Source of the DNA: Actinomycetota bacterium | GTDB taxonomy: Bacteria; Actinomycetota; Acidimicrobiia; IMCC26256; VFJJ01 | Assembly: GCA_009886115.1 (NCBI GenBank) | Contig: VFJJ01000097.1 | Coordinates: forward strand, 1-35,862 | Direction of reading: 5' to 3' | Length of the DNA: 35,862 bases | Part shown: positions 27,132 through 35,622 of the stretch, piece by piece | Numbering within the stretch: position 1 is the first letter of the stretch | How the letters are laid out: every line of letters starts with the position of its first letter | Program-made: the position numbers and the translations under genes | Notes under the pieces: generated by a model | Databases searched by the model: none | The model's input: the letters and a program-made list of their open reading frames with translations, nothing else | Told to the model about the DNA's origin: nothing

Positions 27132-27554
27132 TCAGCGACCGGAGCGGCTCACGCCAGCCTTGCGCAGGACATCGGCCGAGACGCCGAGCTCGCGCCATGC
27201 CGCGTAGCTGATTCCCTTGCGGCTGCCATAGGACTTGGCCTGGGCGACGAACTCCGCTTCGAGCTTCGACAGGTCGATCTTGGCGCTCATTCTCTCGAGC
27301 TCCTCACCGAGATCCATCCGCTCCTGGATGAGTTGGAGGCGATCCACCGAGGTGGCACCTTCGAGCTCGGTCTCGATGACGAGCAGCCTCTTGCCGATGG
27401 ACTCAGTGGTCCGCTTGCGGCCACGCTTGGGTCTGTGCTGCTCAAGGGCGTCGAGATACGCCCGAACCGCCGCGCCTTGGCGACGCCCTTCGGCGAGCGC
27501 CGCCTTGTGGTCGTCGGTCATCGTCATCTTCTGCTTCTTGGTCTTCGGAGGCAT
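27132..27554 (-). CDS. Conserved-looking hypothetical basic protein
   Basis: A 140-residue soluble protein that I recognise only as an actinobacterial hypothetical type. The N-terminus is very basic (PPKTKKQKMTMTDDHKAALAEGRRQG), followed by HRPKRGRKRTTESI, a predicted coiled coil (about 70-110, KRLLVIETELEGA, RLQLIQERMDLGEELERM), and a C-terminal segment (KSYGSRKGISYAAWRELGVSADVLRKAGV) that looks like a small helical DNA- or RNA-binding module. ATG at 27554 is chosen because AGGAG lies six bases upstream on the minus strand. Nucleic acid binding is inference from charge. It lies between pyrE and purL on the opposite strand. Confidence 0.75.
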   Translation of the reverse strand: MPPKTKKQKMTMTDDHKAALAEGRRQGAAVRAYLDALEQHRPKRGRKRTTESIGKRLLVIETELEGATSVDRLQLIQERMDLGEELERMSAKIDLSKLEAEFVAQAKSYGSRKGISYAAWRELGVSADVLRKAGVSRSGR

Positions 27555-27586
27555 CGGTTCTCCTGATCGGCGCTGGCCAAGAGTTC

Positions 27587-27616
27587 TTGACCCAATTGAC
27601 GGTACCACCATATACG
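27587..27616 (+). promoter_or_regulatory. Promoter candidate upstream of purL
   Basis: TTGACC (27587-27592) and TATACG (27611-27616) with 18 bases between them form a sigma-70-type promoter in the most AT-rich part of the 138-bp gap. Transcription would start near 27623, giving a leader of about 95 nt before purL. Confidence 0.55.
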
Positions 27617-27626
27617 AGAAGTTCGG

Positions 27627-27641
27627 CGATCATGGTGATCG
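27627..27641. promoter_or_regulatory. Small palindrome at the predicted purL transcription start
   Basis: CGATCA-TGG-TGATCG is a perfect 6-bp inverted repeat at about +4 to +18 relative to the upstream promoter. It could be an operator or a 5' hairpin in the mRNA. Confidence 0.35.
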
Positions 27642-27703
27642 TGACGCGAAACAGGTACCGCGAGTCCGAGGCTCCACACCGGGGAGCGAACGGTGCATGT
27701 CGG

Positions 27704-27709
27704 TAGCCT
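27704..27709 (+). promoter_or_regulatory. -10-like hexamer directly before purL (leaderless candidate)
   Basis: TAGCCT is followed by seven bases and GTG at 27717, the same spacing as at purS and the malic enzyme gene. It may be a second, leaderless promoter. Confidence 0.4.
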
Positions 27710-27716
27710 GCGACCC

Positions 27717-30134
27717 GTGGTCTCCAACCCCGGCTCACTCGTGCCGTTGCACCGCCAACTCGGTCTCACCGACGACGAGCTCGAAGCCGTCGTCGTGCTG
27801 CTCGGGCGCGAACCGAGCCACCTCGAGCTGGCGATGTTCGCCGTCATGTGGTCGGAGCACTGCTCCTACAAGTCGTCGTCGATCCATCTGAAGCGGTTCC
27901 CGACCGAGGCGCCGTGGGTGCTCGTCGGTCCCGGCGAAGGCGCGGGCGTGGTCGACGTCGGCGACGGCCTGGCCGTTGCGGTCCGCATCGAGAGCCACAA
28001 CCACCCGTCGGCCATCGAGCCCTATCAGGGTGCGGCCACCGGTGTCGGCGGCATCATCCGTGACATCTTCTCCATGGGGGCCCGTCCGATCGCGCTGCTC
28101 GACCCGTTGCGGTTCGGGCCGCTCGACGATCCCCGCAACCGCTTCCTTCTCGAGGGCGTGGTTTCGGGCATCTCCGGGTACGGCAACGCTGTGGGGGTCC
28201 CCACGGTCGGCGGTGAAGCGGTGTTCGATCCGTGCTATTCCGGCAACCCGATCGTCAACGTCATGTGCGTGGGCGTCATCGCGACCGACGATCTGGTGCT
28301 GGCCCGGGCCGACGGCATCGGCAACCTCGCCGTGCTGCTGGGCTCGGGAACCGGTCGTGACGGCATCGGTGGGGCGTCGGTCCTGGCCAGTGCGGGCTTC
28401 GACGACCAGACCGACGAGAAGCGGCCATCGGTGCAGGTCGGCGATCCGTTCGAGGAGAAGCGCCTGATCGAGGCCTGTCTCGACCTGGTGAGCGCCGGGC
28501 TGGTGGTCGGGGTTCAAGATCTCGGAGCCGCCGGGATCTCGTGCGCGGCTTCGGAGACCGCGGCCAAGGCCGGCAACGGGATGGACGTCGACATCGCCCG
28601 GGTCCATCGGCGCGAGCCCGGCATGAACGCCGTCGAGGTCATGACCTCCGAGAGCCAGGAGCGGATGCTGGCCATCGTTCGTCCCCGCGACCTGGCGGCG
28701 GTGCTGGCGCGATGCGCCCGCCACGAGGTCGTGGCGTCGGTGATCGGGCGGGTCACGAACACCGGTCGGTTCCGGGTCTACGACGGCCTGTTCGATGCCG
28801 AGACCAGCCCGGGGCAGCCGATCGCGGTCCCGCTGGCCGACGTACCTGCGGGCAGCCTGGGCGACGGGCCCTCCTACCAACGACCGCTCCGGGAGCCCGC
28901 TGGGCATCGGGCGCATCTCGAACAGGATCCTCGCCCCACGCTGGAGGAGCGCTTTCCCGTCCCCACCGAGCTCACGCTCGAGCTCCTGGGGCTGCTCGCA
29001 TCACCGACGATCGCCGACAAGTCCTGGATCTGGTCGCAGTACGACCATCAACTCTTCCTCAACACCGTCGTGGGGCCGGGCGGCGACGCCACGGTGTTGC
29101 GGCTGAAGGACCACGGCGTGGGGCCCGTCAAAGCTCTGGCCATCTCGACCGATGGCTCGGGCCGCTTCTGCCGGCTCGATCCTCGTACCGGCGGGCGGCT
29201 GTCGGTGATGGAAGCGGCCCGCAATGTCGCGTGTGCCGGGGCTCGACCGCTGGCGCTGGTGAACTGCATGAACTTCGGCAACCCCGAGCATCCCGAGGTC
29301 ATGTGGCAGTTCTCCGAGTCGGTCGACGGGATGAGCGAGGCCTGCCGGGCCTTGGGGCTGCCGGTGATCGGCGGCAACGTCAGCTTCTACAACGAGTCGC
29401 ACGGCGCCGACATCGACCCCACGCCGGTCGTGGGGGTGCTCGGCCTCATCGAGACGTTCGACGGGCGGCCGCCCGGTACGGCCGTGGAACCCGGGCAACG
29501 GGTGTTCCTGCTCGGCACCACGGCCGGTGAGCTCGGCGGATCGGAGTGGGCGGCCGTGATGCACGGTCTCACGGGTGGACGGCCGCCACACGCCGACCTC
29601 GAGGCCGCGGCGGCGCTCCACACCCTCGTGTCGGCGCTGGTGGCCGAACGGGTCGTCGACGCTGTGCACGATTGCTCAGACGGGGGCCTCGCGGTGGCGC
29701 TCGCCGAGATGAGCATCGCCGGCGGCGTCGGGATGAGCGTCGAGCTGGGCGCATCCGCCGATCTGGCGTGCCTCGTCCCGGCAACGGCGCTGTTCTCGGA
29801 GTCGGCCTCCCGGGTGCTCGTCGCCATCGGCGACACCGGTGTCACCGACGATACCGGCGACGGTGCCGATGGCGACGGCAGCCATACGCGCGCCGGGAAC
29901 GACAACGGCGCACGCCGCGAAGGAGCGGTCGAGGAGCTGCGGCGGCGAGCGGGGGCGGCCGGCGTGCCGATCGCCGAGGTGGCTCGGGCCGGAGGCGATC
30001 GGTTCACCGTGCGCACTGGCGCCACGGCACACGACCACGTGGGCTCGGTCGTGGTCGATGTGAGCGTCGCCGAGATCACCGCAGTCCACAGGGAATCGAT
30101 CCCCCACCTGATGGCTGCATCCGTGGTGCGCTGA
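27717..30134 (+). CDS. purL: FGAM synthase, PurL subunit (small form)
   Basis: An 805-residue ATP-dependent PurL that converts FGAR to FGAM with ammonia from PurQ. Two AIR-synthase-like halves are present, with [116 protein letters not shown] and [15 protein letters not shown]. An Asp/Gly-rich insertion at about 704-735 ([12 protein letters not shown] and following residues) is unusual. GTG at 27717 is chosen for the TANNNT hexamer seven bases before it; GTG at 27693 with GGGGAG upstream, adding eight residues, is equally possible. purF follows after 16 bp. Confidence 0.97.
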   Translation: MVSNPGSLVPLHRQLGLTDDELEAVVVLLGREPSHLELAMFAVMWSEHCSYKSSSIHLKRFPTEAPWVLVGPGEGAGVVDVGDGLAVAVRIESHNHPSAIEPYQGAATGVGGIIRDIFSMGARPIALLDPLRFGPLDDPRNRFLLEGVVSGISGYGNAVGVPTVGGEAVFDPCYSGNPIVNVMCVGVIATDDLVLARADGIGNLAVLLGSGTGRDGIGGASVLASAGFDDQTDEKRPSVQVGDPFEEKRLIEACLDLVSAGLVVGVQDLGAAGISCAASETAAKAGNGMDVDIARVHRREPGMNAVEVMTSESQERMLAIVRPRDLAAVLARCARHEVVASVIGRVTNTGRFRVYDGLFDAETSPGQPIAVPLADVPAGSLGDGPSYQRPLREPAGHRAHLEQDPRPTLEERFPVPTELTLELLGLLASPTIADKSWIWSQYDHQLFLNTVVGPGGDATVLRLKDHGVGPVKALAISTDGSGRFCRLDPRTGGRLSVMEAARNVACAGARPLALVNCMNFGNPEHPEVMWQFSESVDGMSEACRALGLPVIGGNVSFYNESHGADIDPTPVVGVLGLIETFDGRPPGTAVEPGQRVFLLGTTAGELGGSEWAAVMHGLTGGRPPHADLEAAAALHTLVSALVAERVVDAVHDCSDGGLAVALAEMSIAGGVGMSVELGASADLACLVPATALFSESASRVLVAIGDTGVTDDTGDGADGDGSHTRAGNDNGARREGAVEELRRRAGAAGVPIAEVARAGGDRFTVRTGATAHDHVGSVVVDVSVAEITAVHRESIPHLMAASVVR

Positions 30135-30150
30135 TGGGAGACTCGCAGCT

Positions 30151-31722
30151 GTGACGGGGGCGAGCGCGCAGGCCGGGGGCACGACGAGTGACGGCCCGAC
30201 GAGCGACAGCCCGACCGGCGACACCGGCGACACCGGCGACGGCAAGCCCCGGGAGGCCTGCGGGGTCGTGGGAGTGTTCACCCCGGGCCAGCCTGCGGCT
30301 CGGCTGGCCTACTTCGCGATCTTCGCGCTGCAGCATCGAGGGCAGGAATCCGCTGGCATCGCCGTGAGCGACGGTCGGAGCCTGCAGGTCGTCAAGGACA
30401 TGGGTCTCGTCACCCAGGTGTTCGACGATCGGAGCCTCCAGCCCCTCCACGGGCACGTCGCCATCGGTCACGTCCGCTATTCGACCACCGGCTCGAGCAC
30501 CTACAACAACGCCCAGCCCATCTACCGCTCGGCCGGCGCCGGCAGCTTCGCCTTGGGGCACAACGGGAACCTGACCAACACCGAGGAGCTCGCCGGATTG
30601 CTCGGAATGCTCCCGGGGATGACCCGCCCCGAGTTCACCTCCGACTCCGACCTGATCGCCGAGCTCGTCGCTCGCGAGTACGGCGACGAGCCCCTCGGCG
30701 ACCAGCGCGACCTCGAGACGGCCCTGCTGGCGGTGTTGCCCCGGCTCCAGGGGGCGTTCTCGCTGGTGCTGATGGACGAGCGTTGCGTGGTGGCCGTCCG
30801 CGATCGCAACGGGTTCCGCCCTCTGGTGCTGGGCCGGGCCGAGACGGGTTGGGTGGTGGCCTCGGAGACCGCTGCGCTCGACATCGTCGGGGCCCGGTTC
30901 GTGCGTGAGGTCGAGCCCGGCGAGATGGTCGTGATCCACGACAACGGCCTGCGCTCGCACCGCTGGGCCGAGGCCTCGCCCAACTTGTGCATCTTCGAGT
31001 TCGTGTACTTCGCCCGTCCCGACTCGATGCTCTACGGCCACAACGTCCACGCCGCCAGGCAGCGCATGGGCGAGGAGCTGGCCCGGCAGGCGCCGGTGAG
31101 CGCCGACATGGTGATGCCCGTCCCCGAGTCGGGCGTTCCTGCCGCCCAGGGCTTCGCCCGCACGACGGGCGTCCCGTACGGCGACGGGCTGGTCAAGAAC
31201 CGCTACGTGGGTCGCACGTTCATCTCGCCGACCCAGCAGATGCGGGGCTCCGGGGTGCGGGTGAAGCTCAATCCTCTGGCCGAGAACATTCGCGGGAAGC
31301 GCCTCGTCGTCGTCGACGACTCGATCGTGCGGGGGACCACGACCCGCCAGATCGTCGCCATGCTCCGGGAGTCGGGCGCCACCGAGGTGCACCTGCGCAT
31401 CAGCTCGCCGCCCTACCGCTGGCCGTGCTTCTACGGCATGGACACCGGTCGCCGCTCCGAGCTCCTGGCTGCCGACATGTCGGTCGGTGAGATCTGCGAC
31501 TACATCGGCGCCGACTCGCTGGCCTACCTCGAGCTCGACCGACTGGTGCGAGCCACGGGCGCCCCCGGACCGTCGTTCTGCACCGCGTGCCTCAGCGGCG
31601 ACTATCCCGTGGCCGTGCCCGAGGGCCTGGCCACGGAGATGCTCGAGATCACCCCGAGCTCGCCCCGTCAGACCGCCGACGAGATGCCGGCTCGACGACC
31701 CGCGGGCATCATCGTCCGATGA
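30151..31722 (+). CDS. purF: Amidophosphoribosyltransferase
   Basis: A 523-residue enzyme of the committed step, making phosphoribosylamine from PRPP and glutamine. Cys37 in ACGVVGVF is the glutaminase nucleophile, exposed after removal of a propeptide; here the propeptide is 36 residues long and low-complexity (SPTGDTGDTGDGKP), longer than usual. ALQHRGQESAGIAV, HVRYSTTG and GHNGNLTN follow; the PRPP motif is VVVDDSIVRGTT. Cys residues in PNLCIFEFVYF, YRWPCFYG and SFCTACLSG match the four 4Fe-4S ligands of the Bacillus subtilis-type enzyme, so an Fe-S cluster is likely. GTG start with GGGAG upstream. purM follows after 16 bp. Confidence 0.97.
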   Translation: MTGASAQAGGTTSDGPTSDSPTGDTGDTGDGKPREACGVVGVFTPGQPAARLAYFAIFALQHRGQESAGIAVSDGRSLQVVKDMGLVTQVFDDRSLQPLHGHVAIGHVRYSTTGSSTYNNAQPIYRSAGAGSFALGHNGNLTNTEELAGLLGMLPGMTRPEFTSDSDLIAELVAREYGDEPLGDQRDLETALLAVLPRLQGAFSLVLMDERCVVAVRDRNGFRPLVLGRAETGWVVASETAALDIVGARFVREVEPGEMVVIHDNGLRSHRWAEASPNLCIFEFVYFARPDSMLYGHNVHAARQRMGEELARQAPVSADMVMPVPESGVPAAQGFARTTGVPYGDGLVKNRYVGRTFISPTQQMRGSGVRVKLNPLAENIRGKRLVVVDDSIVRGTTTRQIVAMLRESGATEVHLRISSPPYRWPCFYGMDTGRRSELLAADMSVGEICDYIGADSLAYLELDRLVRATGAPGPSFCTACLSGDYPVAVPEGLATEMLEITPSSPRQTADEMPARRPAGIIVR

Positions 31723-31738
31723 CTCGACAACGAAGCAC

Positions 31739-32818
31739 GTGACCGAACCCGAGAACCGGGCGTACCCCGAGGCGCACCCCGACGCCGGCCTGACCTACGC
31801 GGCGGCCGGCGTCTCGATCGAGGCCAACGACGTGGCCGTCGAGCGCCTCCGCAGCCACGTTCGAAGCACGAACCGACCCGAGGTGATCGGCGATCTCGGG
31901 TCGTTCGGGGGCCTGTTCTCCTTCGCGGCCAAGGCCTTCGACGATCCTGTGCTCGTCTCCTCGACCGACGGTGTGGGAACCAAGTCGCTCGTCGCTGCGG
32001 CGTTGCGCCGCTACGACACCATCGGCATCGACCTCGTGGCCATGTCGGTCGACGACATTGCCGTCCAGGGCGCCGATCCCTTGTTCTTTCTCGACTACGT
32101 CTCGCTGGGCCGCAACGACCCGGCGATGGTCGAGCAGATCGTCGCCGGCGTGGCCGCCGGCTGCCGGCAGGCCGGCGCGGCGCTTCTCGGCGGCGAGATC
32201 TCCGAGCACCCGGGCCTGTTCCCCGAGGGCGGTTTCGATCTGGTCGGCTTCGCCGTGGGTGTCGTCGAACGGGCCGCGCTGCTTCCGAGAGCAGTCGCGC
32301 CCGGTGACGTGCTCGTGGGGATCGCCAGCCCCGGGCTCCGGTCGAACGGGTACACGCTGGCCCGCCACGCGCTGCTCGAGGTGGCCGGACGCCGGCTCGA
32401 CGAGCCCGCCTGGGATGGAGCCGACGTCACGCTGGGCGACGAGCTGCTGCGACCCAGCGTGATCTACGCGCCGGCACTGGCGTCGCTGCGAGCGGTGGTC
32501 GAGGTTCATGCCTTCGCCCACGTCACCGGGGGTGGCATCGCAGGGAACCTGGCGCGCGTGCTCCCGTCCGACTGCGACGCCGTCGTGAACGGTGGCACCT
32601 GGCCCGAGCCCCCGATCTTCGCCGTCGTCGCCGAAGCCGGGCCGGTCAGCCGCTCGGAGATGGAACGCGTCTTCAACCTCGGCGTGGGGATGATCGCCGT
32701 CGTCGCCGGCAATGCCGGTCGAGCTACCGTCGAGCACCTCGCGGCGATCGGCCACGAAGCGTGGCTGATCGGCGAGGTCGCCGCCGGGACCGGGCACGTC
32801 ACGCTCGTGAGCCGCTGA
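31739..32818 (+). CDS. purM: AIR synthetase (FGAM cyclo-ligase)
   Basis: A 359-residue PurM that closes the imidazole ring of FGAM to AIR using ATP. Motifs: LTYAAAGVSIEANDVAVERL, SSTDGVGTKSLVAA, IGIDLVAMSVDDIAVQGADPLFFLDYVSLG, ALLGGEISEHPGLFPEGGFDLVGFAVG (family usually GGETAEMPG, so Ile-Ser-Glu-His is a variant), GLRSNGYTLAR, VHAFAHVTGGGIAGNL and VFNLGVGMIAVV. GTG at 31739 is chosen because it gives the usual short N-terminus; no strong ribosome binding site is seen, and coupling to purF (stop 16 bp upstream) may compensate. It ends the purL-purF-purM unit. The following 212 bp to bldC show no gene. Confidence 0.96.
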   Translation: MTEPENRAYPEAHPDAGLTYAAAGVSIEANDVAVERLRSHVRSTNRPEVIGDLGSFGGLFSFAAKAFDDPVLVSSTDGVGTKSLVAAALRRYDTIGIDLVAMSVDDIAVQGADPLFFLDYVSLGRNDPAMVEQIVAGVAAGCRQAGAALLGGEISEHPGLFPEGGFDLVGFAVGVVERAALLPRAVAPGDVLVGIASPGLRSNGYTLARHALLEVAGRRLDEPAWDGADVTLGDELLRPSVIYAPALASLRAVVEVHAFAHVTGGGIAGNLARVLPSDCDAVVNGGTWPEPPIFAVVAEAGPVSRSEMERVFNLGVGMIAVVAGNAGRATVEHLAAIGHEAWLIGEVAAGTGHVTLVSR

Positions 32819-33030
32819 CTCGGCGTTCTCCGCCGGGTTCCGCCTGCTCGCGGCCATTGGCCGAGCTACATCCTCCGAGAGTGATTCCGTCTCCAGTTGG
32901 GCTGGATGTGTGCCGATGGTGCTTGAGACCACCCACAGGGCGGGATGTCGGAACCAGGCCGGTACCGACTATCGCTGGCCACCGTGGAGCATCGGGCCCC
33001 TGATGCTCCCTGGCGCACGAGGAACTTTCG

Positions 33031-33231
33031 ATGACCAATCGCCACAATGACGAAGAACTTCTGACCCCCTCAGAGGTGGCGGCGCTCTTCCGGGTCAACC
33101 CGAAGACCGTCACCCGCTGGGCCCGGGCCGGAAAGATCTCGGCCATCCGTACGCTGGGGGGGCACCGGCGCTTTCGGGCGTCGGAGATCCGCAAGTTCCT
33201 CGAGGAAGTCGAGAGCGAACAAGCGGGTTGA
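33031..33231 (+). CDS. bldC: BldC-family developmental regulator
   Basis: A 66-residue MerR-type winged-helix protein almost identical in pattern to Streptomyces BldC: LLTPSEVAALFRVNPKTVTRWARAGKISAIRTLGGHRRFRASEIRKFLE. BldC binds DNA as head-to-tail oligomers and delays development in Streptomyces. In other actinomycetes its targets are unknown. Length is typical. GAGGAA about nine bases before the ATG supports the start. A terminator-like hairpin lies 49 bp after the stop, so the gene is monocistronic. Confidence 0.95.
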   Translation: MTNRHNDEELLTPSEVAALFRVNPKTVTRWARAGKISAIRTLGGHRRFRASEIRKFLEEVESEQAG

Positions 33232-33279
33232 CCACAACCGTCCACCGGTTGGTGACTGGGCAGGTCACTGAGCAGCGGA

Positions 33280-33327
33280 CGCGCCCGAGGTGATGGCATC
33301 GGCAACGGTGTCACCACCTCGGGCGCG
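33280..33327. terminator. 13-bp hairpin after bldC
   Basis: CGCGCCCGAGGTG (33280-33292) and CACCTCGGGCGCG (33315-33327) are perfect inverted arms, followed by TTCTCG. The 22-base loop contains a further weak pair. Likely bldC terminator. Confidence 0.75.
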
Positions 33328-33362
33328 TTCTCGCGTCCGAGGTGGGCCGGGCCCCGTGGTGG

Positions 33363-33368
33363 TACGTT
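33363..33368 (+). promoter_or_regulatory. -10-like hexamer for the malic enzyme gene (leaderless candidate)
   Basis: TACGTT is followed by seven bases and the ATG at 33376. No ribosome binding site is present, fitting a leaderless mRNA. Confidence 0.5.
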
Positions 33369-33375
33369 CCCCGCC

Positions 33376-34788
33376 ATGCGAGCACCGAACCCTGCCTACT
33401 CCGTCCGCATCCGCGTCGAGGTCTCGAACGTCCCCGGGACCCTGGGGCGCTTGGCCACGGCGATCGGCGACGTCGGCGGGAACATCCAGGCGATCGACAT
33501 CTTCGAGGCCAGCGCCGAGCTGCTCGTGCGCGATGTCACCGTCGAAGCGCGCGACGAGGCCCATGCCGAGGCCATCCGGTCCACCGTGGAGTCGGTCGAC
33601 GGGGTGCATGTCCGCGACGTCTCCGACCGCACGTTCCAGCTCCACGAGGGCGGCAAGATCGAGATGCGATCACGCATCCCCTGCCGCACCCGCGACGATC
33701 TCTCGATGGCATACACCCCGGGCGTGGCCCGGGTCTCGATGGCCATCGCCAAGAACCCCGAGGAAGCCTTCCGGTACACGATCAAGAAGAACACCATCGC
33801 CATCGTGAGCGACGGCACGGCGGTGCTGGGCCTCGGCGACATCGGGCCCTTCGGGGCGATCCCGGTGATGGAGGGCAAGGCCTTGCTCTTCAAGGAGTTC
33901 GCCGGCATCGACGCCTTCCCCATCTGTCTCGACGTCACCAGTGCCGAAGAGATCATCGAGTCGGTGCAACGCATCGCTCCGGTCTTCGGCGGCATCAACC
34001 TCGAGGACATCGCGGCGCCGCGGTGCTTCGAGGTCGAGGAGCGCCTCGACGAGCTCCTCGACATCCCGATCTTCCACGACGACCAGCACGGGACGGCCAT
34101 CGTCACGGTCGCGGCACTGCGGAACGCGGTCAAGATCGTGGGCAAGTCGATGAGCGATCTCAAGGTGATCGTCGCCGGCGTCGGCGCCGCCGGGGTCGCC
34201 ACCACGAAGATGCTCATGGCGCTCGGCGTCGAGAACATCATCGGCGTCGATCGACGAGGGGCCGTGTACACGGGCCGCGACGAGCTGAACGCCTCGAAGC
34301 GCTGGTTCGCCGAGCACACCAACCCCGAGATGCGCAAGGGAGCGATCTACGAGGTGCTGCCCGGCGCCGACGTGTTCATCGGTCTCTCGGGACCCAACGT
34401 GATCATGCGCGACGACCTCAGGGTGATGGCCAAGGACCCCATCGTGTTCGCCATGTCGAACCCCGACCCCGAGATCCCGCCCGAGGAGGCCGAGGGCATG
34501 GTCGCGGTGATGGCGACCGGCCGGTCCGACTACCCGAACCAGATCAACAACGTGCTGGCGTTCCCGGGCGTGTTCCGCGGTGCGCTCGACGCCGGCGCGA
34601 CCACGATCACCGACGACATGAAGATGGCCGCGGCCGACGCCATCGCCTCGGTGATCCCCGACTCCGAGTTGTCGCCCGGCTACATCATCCCTTCGGTGTT
34701 CAACCCCCGGGTCGTCGAGCGGGTGTCGGCGGCTGTGCACGCCAAGGCCAAGGAACAGGGCGTGTGCCGGCAGGTGTGGGAAGGGTGA
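33376..34788 (+). CDS. Malic enzyme with N-terminal ACT domain
   Basis: A 470-residue NAD(P)-dependent malic enzyme, decarboxylating malate to pyruvate. The first 80 residues are an ACT-like ligand-binding domain (VRIRVEVSNVPGTLGRLATAIGDVGGNIQAIDI), suggesting allosteric control by a small molecule such as an amino acid. The catalytic part starts with LSMAYTPGVARV, with IVSDGTAVLGLGDIGPFGAIPVMEGKALLFKEFAGIDAFPICLD, FHDDQHGTAIVTVAAL, the Rossmann motif VIVAGVGAAGVATTKML and VFAMSNPDPEI. The cofactor preference cannot be read surely. The ATG has a TANNNT hexamer seven bases upstream. The stop overlaps the GTG of the HAD-family gene (GTGA). Confidence 0.94.
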   Translation: MRAPNPAYSVRIRVEVSNVPGTLGRLATAIGDVGGNIQAIDIFEASAELLVRDVTVEARDEAHAEAIRSTVESVDGVHVRDVSDRTFQLHEGGKIEMRSRIPCRTRDDLSMAYTPGVARVSMAIAKNPEEAFRYTIKKNTIAIVSDGTAVLGLGDIGPFGAIPVMEGKALLFKEFAGIDAFPICLDVTSAEEIIESVQRIAPVFGGINLEDIAAPRCFEVEERLDELLDIPIFHDDQHGTAIVTVAALRNAVKIVGKSMSDLKVIVAGVGAAGVATTKMLMALGVENIIGVDRRGAVYTGRDELNASKRWFAEHTNPEMRKGAIYEVLPGADVFIGLSGPNVIMRDDLRVMAKDPIVFAMSNPDPEIPPEEAEGMVAVMATGRSDYPNQINNVLAFPGVFRGALDAGATTITDDMKMAAADAIASVIPDSELSPGYIIPSVFNPRVVERVSAAVHAKAKEQGVCRQVWEG

Positions 34789-35540
34789 GCGGGCCCTCGC
34801 GCCGCCGGGTCGACGCGGTCACGTTCGATTTCTGGGAGACGCTGTGCCGGCGTCGGCCGGGGGCGCTCGAGGAACGGCGGGGCGAGCTCATCTCGGTCGT
34901 CGCGGCCGGCGTGGGCGTGACCGTCGACGCTGACACCCTCGACGGAGCGATGAGCAGGGTCTGGGACGTGTACGTCGAGGCCTGGAACGCGAACCGTCAG
35001 TTCTCGGGGAACGACGCGGCCCTCTGGGTCGCGACACTGTTGGCCCGCAGCCACCCGGAGCTGGCATCCGCCGCGGTCCAGACGAGCATCGTCGAGGCCT
35101 TCCACCGGGCCGCCGACGACGCCGACCTGGTCCTGATCGTCGGCGTCGGCGAGGTGCTCGCGGCCCTGTCGGCAGCGGGGATCAAGCTCGGGATCATCTG
35201 CGACGTCGGGTTCCTGGCATCGTCTGAGCTGCGCCGCGCGCTCGATCGTCATGGTGTGCTGTCACGGTTCGACCATTGGTCGTTCTCCGACGAGGTCGGC
35301 GTGTTCAAGCCCGACCGTCGAATCTTCGAGCACGCGTTGGCCGGGCTCGGCGGGGTCGATCCCGCACGCTCCGCTCACGTCGGAGACATCCGGCGCACCG
35401 ACATCGCCGGTGCCCGGGCCATGGGAATGCTGGCGATCCGCTTCAGCGGGGTCTCGGACGACCGTGATGGCGCGCACCCCGAAGCCGACGTCGTGATCGA
35501 CGATCACCGCGACCTCGTCGACATCGTGCTCGGAACCTGA
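34785..35540 (+). CDS. HAD-superfamily hydrolase, dehalogenase-like
   Basis: A 251-residue HAD hydrolase. Motif I is FDFWETL (nucleophile Asp15), with Trp17 where phosphatases have a second Asp that acts as general acid. Motif II is LGIICDVGF, motif III has Lys in VGVFKPDRRIFEHAL, and motif IV is HVGDIRRTDIAGARAMG. Missing the second Asp is typical of haloacid-dehalogenase-type members, which have a Tyr there, so a non-phosphatase reaction or altered activity is possible. The helical cap lies at about 35-110. The GTG start overlaps the malic enzyme stop (GTGA), implying cotranslation. Substrate unknown. Confidence 0.85.
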   Translation: MSGPSRRRVDAVTFDFWETLCRRRPGALEERRGELISVVAAGVGVTVDADTLDGAMSRVWDVYVEAWNANRQFSGNDAALWVATLLARSHPELASAAVQTSIVEAFHRAADDADLVLIVGVGEVLAALSAAGIKLGIICDVGFLASSELRRALDRHGVLSRFDHWSFSDEVGVFKPDRRIFEHALAGLGGVDPARSAHVGDIRRTDIAGARAMGMLAIRFSGVSDDRDGAHPEADVVIDDHRDLVDIVLGT

Positions 35541-35599
35541 GCCCTGCCGGGGCGACGGGCTGCCGGGCCGCCCTGGGCAACGAGCGCCTTGGGCCGGCA

Positions 35600-35616
35600 G
35601 CTGTTGCAGCAACAGC
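35600..35616. terminator. Small hairpin between convergent genes
   Basis: GCTGTTG (35600-35606) pairs with CAACAGC (35610-35616) across CAG. It lies between the stops of the HAD gene and the minus-strand repeat protein gene. Confidence 0.4.
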
Positions 35617-35622
35617 CGTGGG

